A stretch of DNA of 64,000 nt, taken from NCBI RefSeq assembly GCF_900109095.1, contig NZ_FNYZ01000001.1:992001-1056000 (forward strand), written 5' to 3'. Positions within the stretch are counted from its first letter, which is position 1, and each line of letters begins with the position of its first letter. The notes under the pieces were generated by a model, which saw only the letters and a program-made list of their open reading frames with translations, ran no database searches and was not told where the DNA came from. Position numbers and translations under genes: made by a program. This DNA comes from Sphingobium sp. AP50 (lineage in GTDB: Bacteria; Pseudomonadota; Alphaproteobacteria; Sphingomonadales; Sphingomonadaceae). Shown in pieces: positions 17,276 to 27,001 of the stretch.

Positions 17276-17629
17276 TCATGGCAATTTCGAAACGACCATG
17301 CAGGCGGCCACTGCCAGCGCGCCTATGCTCGATAACAACACCGCGCCCGCCGCCATGTCCTTTGCGGCGCCGATGTTCGGATGAATGTCCGGATGCACAT
17401 GATCGATCAGCCGTTCCAGCGCGGCGTTCATCGCCTCCATCGCCATGACCAGCGCAACCGCCAGCGCGGTGGCGGCCCACCAGATGGGTGCCGGTCGCAA
17501 CAGGATCAGCGCGGCCAGCGCCATTATCGCCATGGCGCTCTGGGTGCGAAAACTCCGTTCTCCGCGCCAGCAGGAGCGCAGGCCGGTGAGGGCGAATCGC
17601 AGTCTTTCCCTGAATGGACGATTTTTCAT
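17276..17629 (-). CDS. Diacylglycerol kinase / undecaprenol kinase family protein
   Basis: Small integral-membrane lipid kinase, 117 residues from ATG 17629 with GGGAG 5 nt upstream. Three membrane helices are visible (about 30-46, 50-68 and 95-113). The signature VMAMEAMNAALERLIDHVHP holds the glutamate/asparagine active-site cluster of the DgkA family. A GAAKDMAAGAVLL motif follows, as in the ExxN...KDxxAGAV core. DgkA recycles diacylglycerol released during membrane-derived glycan synthesis; some members phosphorylate undecaprenol. No PAP2 domain is fused. Confidence 0.88.
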   Translation of the reverse strand: MKNRPFRERLRFALTGLRSCWRGERSFRTQSAMAIMALAALILLRPAPIWWAATALAVALVMAMEAMNAALERLIDHVHPDIHPNIGAAKDMAAGAVLLSSIGALAVAACMVVSKLP

Positions 17630-17718
17630 GGCCGCTCCCGCTGCTGGTCGCCGGTCATGATCCGGTGTCATGCAGCGATGATGGAGCGGCGATGAAGAAA
17701 TCGCGGAAAAGCTGCGGA

Positions 17719-18849
17719 TCAGCTTGCCGGTGTCAGCTTCAGCATCCGGCCCTGCGACTTGCCGCCATCCTCCAGCAGCCAGATCGCGCCGTCCGGCCCC
17801 TGTTCCACTTCGCGGATGCGGGCGCCCATATCCCACTGGTCGGCCTTTTCCGCCTTGTCGCCGTCCAGCTTCACGCGGATCAGGCTCTGGCTCGACAGGC
17901 CGCCGATGAACAGCGATCCCTTCCATTGCGGGAACAGGTCGCCCGAATAATAGAACAGGCCGCCCGGCGAGATGGAGGGATTCCACCAGACTTTGGGCGC
18001 TTCATAGCCATCGCCTGCCTTGTGATCGGGAATGTCGCGGCCGTCATAATGGCTGCCATTCGATACGTTGGGCCAGCCATAGTTGAGGCCGGGCTTGATC
18101 AGATTGACCTCGTCGCCGCCCTTCGGCCCCATTTCCTGTTCCCACAGGCGCCCGTCCTTGTCGAAGGTGATACCGAGCAGGTTGCGATGGCCATAGGACC
18201 AGATGGCAGGGTTGAAGCCCTTCGCCGCGAGCGGATTGCCTGCCGCCGGTGTGCCGTCCAGATTGAGGCGCAGCACTTTGCCCAGCGTCGCCTTGGGGTC
18301 TTGCGCCGGATCGAATTTCTGTCGCTCGCCATTGGTAAAGAACAGATATTTGCCGTCGGGCGAAAAGGCGATGCGACCCGAATAATGGCCATTGCCCTCG
18401 ACATAGGGGCTAGCGCGGAAGATGATCTGTACGCCGTCCAGCTTGGTTGTGCCGTCATTCGCCTGATTGAAGGCGCCCTTCGCCAGCGCCACGCCCTTCA
18501 AGCCATCGCGCTCCTCCGAGAAGCTGAAATAGACCGCCTTGTCCTTCGCGAAGGTCGGCGAAAGGACGACGTCCATCAGGGCACCTTGCCCCTCGCTATC
18601 GGATTTCGGGATGCCCGCGATCGGGATCTTGGTGCCGTTCTTGGGATCGAACAATATCATCTCGCCGGCCTTCTCCGTCACCAGCGCGCGGCCGTCCGGC
18701 AGGAAAGTCATGGCCCAGGGCGAATCGAAATCGGCGATGACGGATGCCTTGAACGGCTTCTCGCCGGGAGGCGTGGTCTGGTTGCTGGCCCCGTCGCCCG
18801 AACAGGCGATCAGAGCCAAGGGCAGGGCGGCGAGCGTCATATGGCGCAT
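17719..18849 (-). CDS. PQQ-dependent sugar dehydrogenase-like lipoprotein (YliI/Asd type)
   Basis: A 376-residue beta-propeller lipoprotein. The signal peptide MRHMTLAALPLALIACSGDG has a LIAC lipobox. The mature part shows DSPWAMTFLPDGRALVTEK, GHYSGRIAFSPDGKYLFFTNG, GHRNLLGITFDKDGRLWEQEMGP (holding the conserved histidine/arginine region) and LNYGWPNVSNGSHYDG. This is the soluble aldose sugar dehydrogenase / glucose-sorbosone dehydrogenase family, which oxidises sugars in the periplasm when charged with PQQ. The first ATG (18849) has GGAG 7 nt upstream. No PQQ biosynthesis genes are in the window. Confidence 0.9.
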   Translation of the reverse strand: MRHMTLAALPLALIACSGDGASNQTTPPGEKPFKASVIADFDSPWAMTFLPDGRALVTEKAGEMILFDPKNGTKIPIAGIPKSDSEGQGALMDVVLSPTFAKDKAVYFSFSEERDGLKGVALAKGAFNQANDGTTKLDGVQIIFRASPYVEGNGHYSGRIAFSPDGKYLFFTNGERQKFDPAQDPKATLGKVLRLNLDGTPAAGNPLAAKGFNPAIWSYGHRNLLGITFDKDGRLWEQEMGPKGGDEVNLIKPGLNYGWPNVSNGSHYDGRDIPDHKAGDGYEAPKVWWNPSISPGGLFYYSGDLFPQWKGSLFIGGLSSQSLIRVKLDGDKAEKADQWDMGARIREVEQGPDGAIWLLEDGGKSQGRMLKLTPAS

Positions 18850-18929
18850 CTATATCTCCGTAGCTGGACTTCGAGAGGGGGGCGTTTCGCGCGGAATGAT
18901 GCGCTTCAAATGGTCAGAGACGAATAATG

Positions 18930-18958
18930 TTGCAGATTTCCCGCGCTCCGCCTATATC
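18930..18958 (+). promoter_or_regulatory. Candidate promoter of the rimP-nusA operon
   Basis: TTGCAG (18930-18935), a 17-nt spacer and TATATC (18953-18958) lie about 90 nt upstream of rimP. The predicted leader contains a small hairpin CGCGGGC/GCCTGCG (18995-19012). This is a by-eye match and is the best placed candidate in the 199-nt divergent gap. Confidence 0.4.
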
Positions 18959-19048
18959 GGCATTGCTTCCTTACATCGTCAAAAATGTCAGGGTCGCGGG
19001 CAACAGCCTGCGGCACGGGAAGACGCATATTTTGTTTCTGGAGACTGC

Positions 19049-19573
19049 ATGGCGGACATCGCCGAATTGACCGCGCTGATCGAACCCGAGGTGAAGGCTT
19101 TGGGCTTCGACCTTGTGCGCATCAAGCTTTTCGGGTCGGGCGACGAATATACGCTCCAGATCATGGCCGAAAACCCCAGGACCAAACAACTTGTGATCGA
19201 GGATTGCGCCACCATCTCGCGCCGCATTTCGGACGTGATGGATGAAGTCGATCCGATCGAGGAAGCCTATCGTCTGGAGGTGAGTTCGCCCGGTATCGAC
19301 CGGCCGCTGACCCGCCTGCACGATTTCCAGGAATGGGCCGGGCATGAGGCGAAGATCGCCGCGACCGAACTGGTCGAGGGGCGCAAGAGTTTTCGCGGCA
19401 TTCTGGACGGTGTCGAGGGCGAGGATATCCTCTTCACCGATGCCAAGGCTGGTTCCGTTTCCATTCCGTTCGCTCTGGTCGGCGAAGCCAAGCTGCTGCT
19501 GACCGACCGACTGATTTCTGCTACCATGCCGCTCTCTTCCGATGGGGCGGATGAATTTGAAACCGAAGAATAA
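19049..19573 (+). CDS. rimP: Ribosome maturation factor RimP
   Basis: Needed for maturation of the 30S ribosomal subunit. From ATG 19049, with CTGGAGAC just upstream, the protein is 174 residues. The N-terminal alpha/beta domain includes TALIEPEVKALGFDLVRIKL and the conserved EAYRLEVSSPGIDRPL; the C-terminal SH3-like domain carries EGEDILFTDAKAGSVSIPF. Long in-frame upstream extensions are spurious. It opens the superoperon; nusA follows after 14 nt. Confidence 0.94.
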   Translation: MADIAELTALIEPEVKALGFDLVRIKLFGSGDEYTLQIMAENPRTKQLVIEDCATISRRISDVMDEVDPIEEAYRLEVSSPGIDRPLTRLHDFQEWAGHEAKIAATELVEGRKSFRGILDGVEGEDILFTDAKAGSVSIPFALVGEAKLLLTDRLISATMPLSSDGADEFETEE

Positions 19574-19587
19574 GGGTTCATAAAGTC

Positions 19588-21159
19588 ATGGCCAACGCCA
19601 TTTCCGCCAATCGGGCAGAACTGATCGCCATCGCCAATTCGGTGGCCAGCGAAAAGATGATCGACAAGGCCATCGTCATCGAGGCGATGGAAGATGCGAT
19701 CCAGCGCGCCGCGCGCGCCCGCTATGGCGCCGAAAACGACATTCGTGCGAAGCTGGACCCGGACAGCGGCGACCTGCGCCTGTGGCGCGTCGTCGAAGTG
19801 GTCGACGTGGTCGAGGATTATTTCAAGCAGGTTGACCTGAAGCAGGCTGCCAAGCTGAAGAAGGACGCGATCGTCGGCGACTTCATCGTCGATCCGCTGC
19901 CCGCGATCGATCTGGGCCGCATCGACGCCCAGTCGGCCAAGCAGGTGATCTTCCAGAAGGTCCGCGATGCCGAGCGCGAGCGTCAGCATGAAGAATATAA
20001 GGACCGCGTGGGTGAGATCATCACCGGCGTCGTCAAGTCGGTCGAATTCGGCCATGTCGTCGTCAATCTGGGCCGCGCCGAAGGCGTGATCCGTCGCGAC
20101 CAGCAGATCCCGCGCGAAGTGGTTCGCGTCGGTGACCGCATCCGGTCGGTCGTGCTGAACGTGCGCCGCGAAAATCGCGGTCCGCAGATTTTCCTCAGCC
20201 GCGCGCATCCCGAATTCATGAAGAAGCTGTTCGCGCAGGAAGTCCCCGAAATCTACGACGGTGTCATCACCATCATGGCCGCCGCCCGCGATCCGGGTTC
20301 GCGCGCCAAGATCGGCGTCATCAGCCGCGATAGCAGCATCGATCCGGTCGGTGCCTGCGTCGGCATGAAGGGCAGCCGCGTTCAGGCCGTCGTGCAGGAA
20401 ATGCAGGGCGAGAAGATCGACATCATCCCCTGGTCGGAAGATACCGCGACCTTCGTCGTCAACGCGCTCCAGCCCGCACAGGTCGCCCGCGTCGTCATCG
20501 ATGAAGAAGAAGAGCGCATCGAAGTCGTCGTTCCCGACGATCAGCTGTCGCTTGCCATCGGTCGCCGCGGCCAGAATGTCCGCCTTGCCAGCCAGCTGAC
20601 CGGCAAGGCGATCGACATCATGACCGAAGCCGACGCCAGCGAGAAGCGTCAGAAGGAATTCGTGGCCCGCTCCGAAATGTTCCAGAACGAACTGGACGTG
20701 GACGAAACCCTGTCGCAGCTGCTGGTGGCCGAAGGCTTTGGCGAGCTGGAAGAAGTCGCCTATGTCAGCATCGACGAACTGGCTTCGATCGAAGGCTTCG
20801 ACGATGATCTGGCCGGCGAATTGCAGAATCGTGCGCAGGAAGCGCTGGAGCGTCGCGAAGCCGCCGCCCGCGAAGAACGTCAGAATCTGGGCGTCGAAGA
20901 TGCGCTGGCCGATATGCCGCATCTGACCGAAGCGATGCTGGTCACGCTGGGCAAGGCGGGCATCAAGACGCTCGACGATCTGGCCGACCTCGCCACCGAC
21001 GAACTGGTGCAGAAGAAGCGTATCGATCAGCGCCGTCGCAAGTCGGACAATACCAGCGACGACAAGGGCGGCATCCTGGCAGCCTATGGTCTGAGCGACG
21101 AGCAGGGCAATGAGATCATCATGGCCGCCCGCGCTCACTGGTTCGAAGAGGAAGCGTAA
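19588..21159 (+). CDS. nusA: Transcription termination/antitermination factor NusA
   Basis: Binds RNA polymerase and nascent RNA to control pausing, termination and antitermination. The 523-residue protein begins MANAISANRAELIAIANSVA. It has the NusA N-terminal RNAP-binding domain (about 1-130), an S1 domain (about 135-200, RVGEIITGVVKSVEFGHVVV), two KH domains (about 230-375, with GACVGMKGSRVQAV and AIGRRGQNVRLASQLTG), and acidic C-terminal helix-hairpin-helix repeats (LLVAEGFGELEEVAYVSIDE and a second copy). The length matches alphaproteobacterial NusA. Confidence 0.97.
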   Translation: MANAISANRAELIAIANSVASEKMIDKAIVIEAMEDAIQRAARARYGAENDIRAKLDPDSGDLRLWRVVEVVDVVEDYFKQVDLKQAAKLKKDAIVGDFIVDPLPAIDLGRIDAQSAKQVIFQKVRDAERERQHEEYKDRVGEIITGVVKSVEFGHVVVNLGRAEGVIRRDQQIPREVVRVGDRIRSVVLNVRRENRGPQIFLSRAHPEFMKKLFAQEVPEIYDGVITIMAAARDPGSRAKIGVISRDSSIDPVGACVGMKGSRVQAVVQEMQGEKIDIIPWSEDTATFVVNALQPAQVARVVIDEEEERIEVVVPDDQLSLAIGRRGQNVRLASQLTGKAIDIMTEADASEKRQKEFVARSEMFQNELDVDETLSQLLVAEGFGELEEVAYVSIDELASIEGFDDDLAGELQNRAQEALERREAAAREERQNLGVEDALADMPHLTEAMLVTLGKAGIKTLDDLADLATDELVQKKRIDQRRRKSDNTSDDKGGILAAYGLSDEQGNEIIMAARAHWFEEEA

Positions 21160-21357
21160 GTCTCCATGACTTTTGCCGGCATCCTGTCAGCATATTGCAC
21201 CCGGTCGCTCATGCAGCGGCCGGGGCTGCTGACGGCTGTCGATTCTGCTTCTCTAGCAAGGGAGGACGCCAATGTTGCGGACACTCCCCGATGAGAGAAT
21301 AGCGCCTCTCGACAGCGTCGGACTTGCCCTTTCATCCGTTTTGGCGGAGGGGCGCGC

Positions 21358-22020
21358 ATGACCGAACGCAAATGCATATTGAACGGCGACCGTGCCGACC
21401 CCGAAACGCTGATCCGTCTGGCCATTGGCCCGGAAGGGCAGGTGTTGCCCGATATCCGTGCCAAGGCGCCGGGGCGGGGCGCCTGGATCGGCGTGTCGCG
21501 CGCCGAACTGGAAGTCGCGCTGGCCAAGGGCAAGCTCAAGGGTGCACTGGCCCGTTCGTTCAAGGACGGCGCTTTGGTCATTCCGGATACTCTCCCGGCC
21601 CTGATCGAGGACGGATTGCGCAAGGCGCTGCTCGACCGGCTGGGGCTGGAGGCGCGCGCGTCCATGCTGTTGACGGGATCGGAAAAGATCGACGTCGCCT
21701 GCCGCAAGGGGCAGGTGCAATTGCTGCTCCATGCGGCCGATGCGGCGGCGGACGGCAACCGCAAACTGGACCAGGCCTATCGGGTCGGACAGGAAGCGGA
21801 AGGTACGGATTTGGCAGGCATCACCTTGCCTGTGGACCGCGATGCCCTATCTATGGCAATGGGGCGCGACAATGTCGTCCATATCGCGGTGACCGACTCG
21901 CGGGCTGCTTCGCGCCTGCGCGCGGCCATTGGCCGCTTGGAAAGCTATCTGGGTTGCGCTAACGGGGCGCCAGTGCATGGGGAGACTGTCTCCGCTGATG
22001 CACCGGCCGTTCCCGATTAG
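21358..22020 (+). CDS. YlxR-like RNA-binding protein (DUF448) with C-terminal L7Ae-like region
   Basis: A 220-residue protein encoded between nusA and infB, the standard place for ylxR. The N-terminal 80 residues (TERKCILNGDR...GRGAWIGVSR) form the DUF448/YlxR fold, with the ERKC...R motif in place of the usual PxRxC. The C-terminal part (about 90-190, ASMLLTGSEKIDVACRKGQV...AVTDSRAASRLRAAIGRL) resembles the L7Ae-like RNA-binding half found in alphaproteobacterial forms. ATG 21358 is preceded by GGCGGAGGGG. A 198-nt gap to nusA and an 83-nt gap to infB hold no other gene. Confidence 0.85.
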   Translation: MTERKCILNGDRADPETLIRLAIGPEGQVLPDIRAKAPGRGAWIGVSRAELEVALAKGKLKGALARSFKDGALVIPDTLPALIEDGLRKALLDRLGLEARASMLLTGSEKIDVACRKGQVQLLLHAADAAADGNRKLDQAYRVGQEAEGTDLAGITLPVDRDALSMAMGRDNVVHIAVTDSRAASRLRAAIGRLESYLGCANGAPVHGETVSADAPAVPD

Positions 22021-22103
22021 GCGTTGCCGGACAGGCATCGAAATAGAAGGGCGTCGGCGGGCCTATCCGGCCGAAGCGGAAGTGAAGGGTTAAGTTCGAT
22101 CGT

Positions 22104-24737
22104 ATGAGTGACAGCAAGGAAGACAAGCCGGTTCTGGGTCGCAAGCCGCTGGGCATCAAGCGGACCGTTGAATCCGGCCAGGTGCAGCAGCAGTTCAGCC
22201 ATGGCCGCAAGAATACGGTCGTGGTTGAGGTGAAGCGGCGCCGCGTCCTGGGCAAGCCGGGTGAGACGACCGGTGGCGCTCCTGCGACTGCGCCCCAGGT
22301 GGAGCCGACTCCGGCGCCCGTCGCTCCGCGTCCGGCCGCTCCTGCGCCTGCCCCGCAGCAGGTGCGCGCGCCGCAGCCTGCCGCCCCGGTGCGCCACACT
22401 CCGCCGCAGAGCCTGATGTCGCGCCAGGAATTGCAGGCCAAGCTGCTGCGTGAGGCGGAAGAAGCTCGCATGACCGCGCTGGAAGATGCCCGTCGTCGTG
22501 AAGACGCCGCGCGCCTTGCCGCCAGCGAAGAAGAAAAGCGTCGGGCTGAAGAGAATCGCCTGGCGGCCGAAGCGGCCGAAGCCAGGGCCGCCAATCCGGT
22601 CGAACCGGAGGCCGAGGCTGCGCCGGAACCCGAAGCTGCGCCTGCCGCTCCGGTTGAACCGTCTGCACCCGTCGCCGCCGAACCGGCTGCTGCGCCTGCC
22701 GCTCAGCCGACGCCTGCCGCAGCCGAAGCGCGTCCCGCGACGGCTGCCACCATTCCGCCGCCGCGCCGCTTTACCCCGGTTGCGCCGGTCAAGCGTCCCG
22801 AGCCGGCCAAGCCGGATCGCGCCAAGAAGGGCGAGGATAATCGTCGCCAGGCTGGCAAGCTGACCGTCACCAAGGCTCTGGCCGATGACGACAGCGCGCG
22901 TGCCCGTTCGCTCGCCGCGCTGAAGCGTGCGCGTGAAAAGGAACGTCGTGCCCATTATTCGGGTGGTTCCAAGACGCGCGAGAAGCAGAGCCGCGATGTG
23001 ATCGTGCCTGAAAGCATCACCGTTCAGGAACTTGCCAACCGTATGGCCGAAAAGGGCGCGGATCTGGTCAAGTCGCTGTTCAAGATGGGCACCGCCGTCA
23101 CGCTGAACCAGCCGATCGATCAGGATACGGCGGAACTGCTGGTCGAAGAATTCGGCCACCGCATCCAACGCGTGTCCGATGCCGACGTCGAAATCGGCAT
23201 GGAAGGCGAGATCGACGCGTTCGAAACGCTCAAGCCCCGTGCGCCGGTCGTGACCATCATGGGCCATGTCGACCATGGCAAGACCTCGCTGCTCGATGCG
23301 CTGCGCGGCACCGATGTCGTCAAGGGCGAAAGCGGCGGCATCACCCAGCATATCGGCGCCTATCAGGTGACGACGAAGAAGGGCGATGTCATCACCTTCC
23401 TCGATACGCCGGGCCATGAAGCCTTCTCGGAAATGCGTGCCCGTGGCGCTAACGTCACCGACATCGTCATTCTGGTTGTTGCGGCGGACGACGGCCTGAT
23501 GCCGCAGACCATCGAAGCCATCAACCACACCAAGGCCGCTGGCGTGCCGATGATCGTTGCGATCAACAAGTGCGACAAGCCCGAAGCGAACCCGCAGAAG
23601 GTGCGTGAGCGCCTGCTGAGCGAGGAGATCGTGGTCGAGGATATGGGCGGCGACGTGCAGGACGTGGAAGTTTCGGCGCTCAAGAAGACCGGGCTCGACG
23701 AATTGATCGAAAAGATCCTGCTTCAGGCCGAAGTCATGGAACTGACCGCCAACCCCGATCGCGCGGCCGAAGGCAATGTGATCGAGGCACAGCTCGACAA
23801 GGGTCGAGGCGCTGTCGCCACCGTGCTGGTCCGCAAGGGCACGCTCAAGATTGGCGACACGTTCGTCATCGGTTCGGAGAGCGGTAAAGTGCGTGCGCTG
23901 GTCAATGACAAGGGGCAGCAGGTGAAGTCTGCCGGTCCTTCGTCTCCGGTCGAGGTGCTGGGCCTTACCGGCGTGCCCAAGGCGGGCGACCAGCTTACCG
24001 TCGTGGAAAATGAAGCCCGCGCCCGTGAAGTCGCTGCCTACCGTCAGGAACTGGCGACCCGCAAGCGGACCACTGCCGCGCCCACCAGCTTCGAACATAT
24101 GTTCTCGGCGCTGAATACGACCGTCATCGAATATCCGGTGGTGGTGAAGGGCGACGTGCAGGGGTCTGTTGAAGCGATCGTATCGTCGCTGAACAAGATC
24201 TCGACCGACGAGATCAAGGTGCGCATCCTGCATTCGGGTGTCGGCGCGATCACCGAAAGCGACGTCACGCTGGCCGCTGCCAGCCGTGCGCCGCTGATCG
24301 GCTTCAACGTCCGTCCCAATGCCAAGGCGCGTCAGCTTGCCGAGCGCGAGAAGATCAGCCTGCGTTATTATGACGTGATCTACGACCTTCTTGAAGAAGT
24401 GCGTGGCGAAATGGCGGGCCAGTTGGCGCCCGAACGCATCGAAACGATCGTTGGTCGTGCCGAAGTGCTTCAGGTGTTCCCGGCGGGCAAGAAGGACAAG
24501 GCGGCTGGTCTGCTCGTCCTCGACGGCATCATCCGCAAGGGTCTGTCGGCACGTCTTACCCGCGCCGATGTCATCGTATCGCGCACCAACATCGCCTCGC
24601 TGCGTCGCTTCAAGGACGATGTGTCCGAAGTGCGCGCCGGCATGGAGTGCGGTGCGGTCCTTCAGGACACGAACGACATCAAGGCCGGCGATACGCTGGA
24701 ACTGTTCGAAGTCGAAGAGCGCCAGCGCACGCTGTAA
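22104..24737 (+). CDS. infB: Translation initiation factor IF-2
   Basis: GTPase that places initiator fMet-tRNA on the ribosome. The 877-residue protein has a short N-terminal motif ([19 protein letters not shown]) and a long low-complexity linker rich in A, P, E and R (about 60-270). The IF2N domain (about 295-345) is followed by the G domain with [12 protein letters not shown] (G1), DTPGHEAF (G3) and INKCDKP (G4) at about 385-555, and then domains II-IV ([17 protein letters not shown], and [13 protein letters not shown]). All GTPase motifs are intact. Confidence 0.97.
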   Translation: MSDSKEDKPVLGRKPLGIKRTVESGQVQQQFSHGRKNTVVVEVKRRRVLGKPGETTGGAPATAPQVEPTPAPVAPRPAAPAPAPQQVRAPQPAAPVRHTPPQSLMSRQELQAKLLREAEEARMTALEDARRREDAARLAASEEEKRRAEENRLAAEAAEARAANPVEPEAEAAPEPEAAPAAPVEPSAPVAAEPAAAPAAQPTPAAAEARPATAATIPPPRRFTPVAPVKRPEPAKPDRAKKGEDNRRQAGKLTVTKALADDDSARARSLAALKRAREKERRAHYSGGSKTREKQSRDVIVPESITVQELANRMAEKGADLVKSLFKMGTAVTLNQPIDQDTAELLVEEFGHRIQRVSDADVEIGMEGEIDAFETLKPRAPVVTIMGHVDHGKTSLLDALRGTDVVKGESGGITQHIGAYQVTTKKGDVITFLDTPGHEAFSEMRARGANVTDIVILVVAADDGLMPQTIEAINHTKAAGVPMIVAINKCDKPEANPQKVRERLLSEEIVVEDMGGDVQDVEVSALKKTGLDELIEKILLQAEVMELTANPDRAAEGNVIEAQLDKGRGAVATVLVRKGTLKIGDTFVIGSESGKVRALVNDKGQQVKSAGPSSPVEVLGLTGVPKAGDQLTVVENEARAREVAAYRQELATRKRTTAAPTSFEHMFSALNTTVIEYPVVVKGDVQGSVEAIVSSLNKISTDEIKVRILHSGVGAITESDVTLAAASRAPLIGFNVRPNAKARQLAEREKISLRYYDVIYDLLEEVRGEMAGQLAPERIETIVGRAEVLQVFPAGKKDKAAGLLVLDGIIRKGLSARLTRADVIVSRTNIASLRRFKDDVSEVRAGMECGAVLQDTNDIKAGDTLELFEVEERQRTL

Positions 24738-24744
24738 ACCATAT

Positions 24745-24852
24745 CCCCCCTCCCGCATGCGGGAGGGGGGCAGGGGGTGGGCTCGCCCTCTCCTATATAT
24801 TATGGCCGGTGGGTAGAGCCCGCCCCCGGCCCCTCCCGTAAACGGGAGGGGA
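24745..24852. repeat. GC-rich inverted repeat between infB and rbfA
   Basis: The left half (24745-24784) contains the hairpin CCCCCCTCCCGC/GCGGGAGGGGGG and then CAGGGGGTGGGCTC. The right half (24815-24852) contains GAGCCCGCCCCCGG and then the hairpin CCCCTCCCG/CGGGAGGGG (24830-24851). The two halves are inverted copies about 30 nt apart, each with its own small palindrome. This looks like a dispersed intergenic palindrome, and it fills nearly the entire 121-nt infB-rbfA gap. Its right end supplies the purine-rich sequence used as the rbfA ribosome-binding site. Confidence 0.85.
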
Positions 24853-24858
24853 GGATTT

Positions 24859-25257
24859 ATGTCCAACCAACCCGAAGGCCCTTCCGTCCGTCTGCTTCGC
24901 GTGGGCGAGCAGGTGCGCCATGTCCTGTCGGACATTCTTCAGCGCGGCGACGTGCATGATGATGTGCTGGCGAAGCATGTCGTCAGCGTTACGGAAGTCC
25001 GCATGTCGCCAGATCTGCGCCACGCGACCGTTTTCATCAAATCGCTGCTGGGGCAGGATGAGGAAGCGGTGCTGAAGGCGCTGCGCACCAACACCGCCTA
25101 TCTTCAGCGCGAAGTCGCACATCGCATCGCGCTCAAATATGCAGCGAAGCTCAAATTCCTCGCCGACGAAAGCTTCGACGAAGGCAGTCATATCGACAAG
25201 CTGCTCCGCGATCCCAAGGTCGCCCGCGACCTGACGCAGGATGAGGGCGAAGATTGA
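24859..25257 (+). CDS. rbfA: Ribosome-binding factor A
   Basis: Binds the 30S subunit near the 5' helix of 16S rRNA and is needed for late maturation and cold adaptation. The 132-residue KH-like protein shows [37 protein letters not shown] and [22 protein letters not shown] 24859 lies 4 nt after GGGAGGGGAGG, which belongs to the right arm of the palindromic repeat immediately upstream, so ribosome access may depend on RNA folding. It sits in the usual infB-rbfA order. Confidence 0.95.
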   Translation: MSNQPEGPSVRLLRVGEQVRHVLSDILQRGDVHDDVLAKHVVSVTEVRMSPDLRHATVFIKSLLGQDEEAVLKALRTNTAYLQREVAHRIALKYAAKLKFLADESFDEGSHIDKLLRDPKVARDLTQDEGED

Positions 25258-25292
25258 TTGCTGGCGCCATGCTTCTATCCCATAATGACGGG

Positions 25293-25472
25293 ATGAAACT
25301 GGTCGTGAATCGCGATAATCGGATTACAGTGCCGGCGGCGCTGCGCCGGGCGCTCGATCTGCGGCAGGGCGATGAAGTCGAATTCGTCCTGTGTGACGGC
25401 AACCTTCTTATTCGTCCGACCAAGCCACGGTCGATGCAGGACCGCCCTATCGCGACGGGTTCACAAGGTTAG
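25293..25472 (+). CDS. AbrB/MazE/SpoVT-family DNA-binding protein
   Basis: A 59-residue swapped-hairpin DNA-binding domain. MKLVVNRDNRITVPAALRRA and LDLRQGDEVEFVLCDGNLLI match the AbrB/MazE pattern (x-I-T-V-P-x-x-x-R...L-x-x-G-D). ATG 25293 is chosen at the domain start; an in-frame ATG at 25269 would add eight residues, and neither has a strong RBS. Such proteins are often antitoxins, but no toxin gene adjoins it, since the next gene is an alpha/beta hydrolase. Its position inside the nusA-pnp superoperon suggests an autonomous regulator. Confidence 0.75.
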   Translation: MKLVVNRDNRITVPAALRRALDLRQGDEVEFVLCDGNLLIRPTKPRSMQDRPIATGSQG

Positions 25473-25512
25473 CAGCGTCGTTCTGTCAGACTGATTGAAG
25501 GGGGCATCCGGG

Positions 25513-26412
25513 GTGCGGAAATCATTGCTATTGTCTTTGTGCGTCATGCTCGCGGCGGGAGCGCCCTTATTAGCCAGAGAACCCGCCACTCATCCCGCTG
25601 TCATCACCGATCCCAAGCCTGACGCGGCTTATCCCGCTGGCATGAGCGCCTTCGTCATCCCGGTCGAGGATGGAGCGATGAATGCGGTGATGTATACCGC
25701 CGCCGGGTCCGGCACGCATCCGACTTTGCTGCTGCTGCACGGCTTTCCAGGCAATGAGCAGAATCTGGACCTTGCGCAGGCCGCACGGCGCGCTGGATGG
25801 AATGTGCTGACGCTGCATTATCGCGGAAGTTGGGGCAGTCCTGGCACCTTCTCCTTTAGTCATGCGTCGGAGGACGCCTTTGCCGCGCTGCAATTTCTCC
25901 AGCAGCCATCGACCATCGCCAAATATCGCATAGATACCAGCGCGATCGTCGTGGCCGGGCATAGCATGGGCGGCTTCATGGCCGCCGATGTCGCCGCCGC
26001 TGAACCGCGCGTCGCCGGCCTGTTCCTGATCGATCCGTGGGACCCGGCGCAGACCGTGGCGTCGCTCGCCACGCCGGAGGGGGAAGCGGGCTGGAAGGCC
26101 GAAGTGGCGGGCGACCTGCCGCCGCTCAATGGTGCGACCTATGAAAGCCTGACCGGGGAGATCAAGGCGGATGGCGCGAAGTTCGACCTTGGCCGGCGCC
26201 TTGCCGGCTATGGTCGCCGTCCGCTCACGATGATCGGTGCGGAGCGGGGTATCGGTGCGATGGCGCGCAAGGCTGCGGCGGATGCGCAGGGCGCCAATCC
26301 GGATTCGCGGTTGATGGTCTGGCCGACCGATCACAGCTTCTCCGACAAGCGTATCGCGCTGGCCGACGCGCTGGTCCGTTTCCTGGCTGGCGTTGCACCG
26401 ACAATCCGCTAA
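25513..26412 (+). CDS. Exported alpha/beta hydrolase
   Basis: Probable periplasmic serine hydrolase. The chosen GTG start (25513) follows AAGGGGG and opens directly into a signal peptide ([21 protein letters not shown]). The 299-residue protein has the alpha/beta hydrolase order: oxyanion motif [12 protein letters not shown] (about 80), nucleophile elbow [12 protein letters not shown] (about 155) and a C-terminal histidine in WPTDHSFSD (about 280). It resembles dienelactone-hydrolase/acyl-peptidase-like esterases, but no substrate can be named. tdk begins 10 nt after its stop. Confidence 0.82.
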   Translation: MRKSLLLSLCVMLAAGAPLLAREPATHPAVITDPKPDAAYPAGMSAFVIPVEDGAMNAVMYTAAGSGTHPTLLLLHGFPGNEQNLDLAQAARRAGWNVLTLHYRGSWGSPGTFSFSHASEDAFAALQFLQQPSTIAKYRIDTSAIVVAGHSMGGFMAADVAAAEPRVAGLFLIDPWDPAQTVASLATPEGEAGWKAEVAGDLPPLNGATYESLTGEIKADGAKFDLGRRLAGYGRRPLTMIGAERGIGAMARKAAADAQGANPDSRLMVWPTDHSFSDKRIALADALVRFLAGVAPTIR

Positions 26413-26422
26413 TCGCAGGCGG

Positions 26423-27001
26423 ATGGCGAAACTCTATTTCTACTATAGCTCGATGAATGCGGGGAAATCGACGACCCTGCTGCAATCGGACTTCAACTAT
26501 CGCGAGCGCGGCATGGACACGATGCTGTGGACCGCCGCGCTCGATGATCGCTACGGTCAGGGTCGGATCGTGTCGCGCATCGGGCTGGAGGCGCTTGCCG
26601 CTCTGTTCGACGGCGCCACCGACATGTTCGCCGCCATCGATGCCCAGCATGAAGCGACGCCGCTGTCCTGCGTGCTTGTGGACGAGGCGCAATTCCTGAC
26701 CGAAGCGCAGGTCTGGCAACTGGGCGGAGTGTGCGACCGGCTGGGCATTCCCGTCCTCTGCTATGGCATCCGCACCGATTTTCAGGGGCAACTCTTTCCC
26801 GGCAGCGCGGCGCTGCTGGGGCTGGCCGACACGCTGAGCGAGATCAAGACGATCTGCGAATGCGGGCGCAAGGCGACGATGAACCTGCGCGTCGACGGGC
26901 AGGGCAGGGCGATCCGGCAGGGCGACCAGACCGAGATTGGCGGCAATGATCGCTATGTGGCGCTGTGCCGTCGCCATTTCGTGGAGCAGATGCAACGATG
27001 A
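26423..27001 (+). CDS. tdk: Thymidine kinase (type II, TK1-like)
   Basis: Phosphorylates thymidine to dTMP in nucleoside salvage. From ATG 26423 the protein is 192 residues: [20 protein letters not shown] (Walker A in SSMNAGKST), VLVDEAQFL (Walker B), [16 protein letters not shown] (lasso/substrate region) and a zinc site formed by CECGRKA and CRRHF. The upstream in-frame start at 26393 would overlap the hydrolase gene and is rejected. The stop overlaps the GNAT start (ATGA), so translation is coupled. Confidence 0.95.
   Translation: MAKLYFYYSSMNAGKSTTLLQSDFNYRERGMDTMLWTAALDDRYGQGRIVSRIGLEALAALFDGATDMFAAIDAQHEATPLSCVLVDEAQFLTEAQVWQLGGVCDRLGIPVLCYGIRTDFQGQLFPGSAALLGLADTLSEIKTICECGRKATMNLRVDGQGRAIRQGDQTEIGGNDRYVALCRRHFVEQMQR

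Noticed and set aside
22017-24935. Very long minus-strand open frame (972 codons) opposite infB
   Set aside because: It mirrors the infB reading frame in a GC-rich gene, has no recognisable domain, and is compositionally a shadow rich in R, H, G and D.
25293-25472. Toxin-antitoxin module around the AbrB-like gene
   Set aside because: No small toxin-like frame adjoins it; the neighbours are rbfA and an exported hydrolase.
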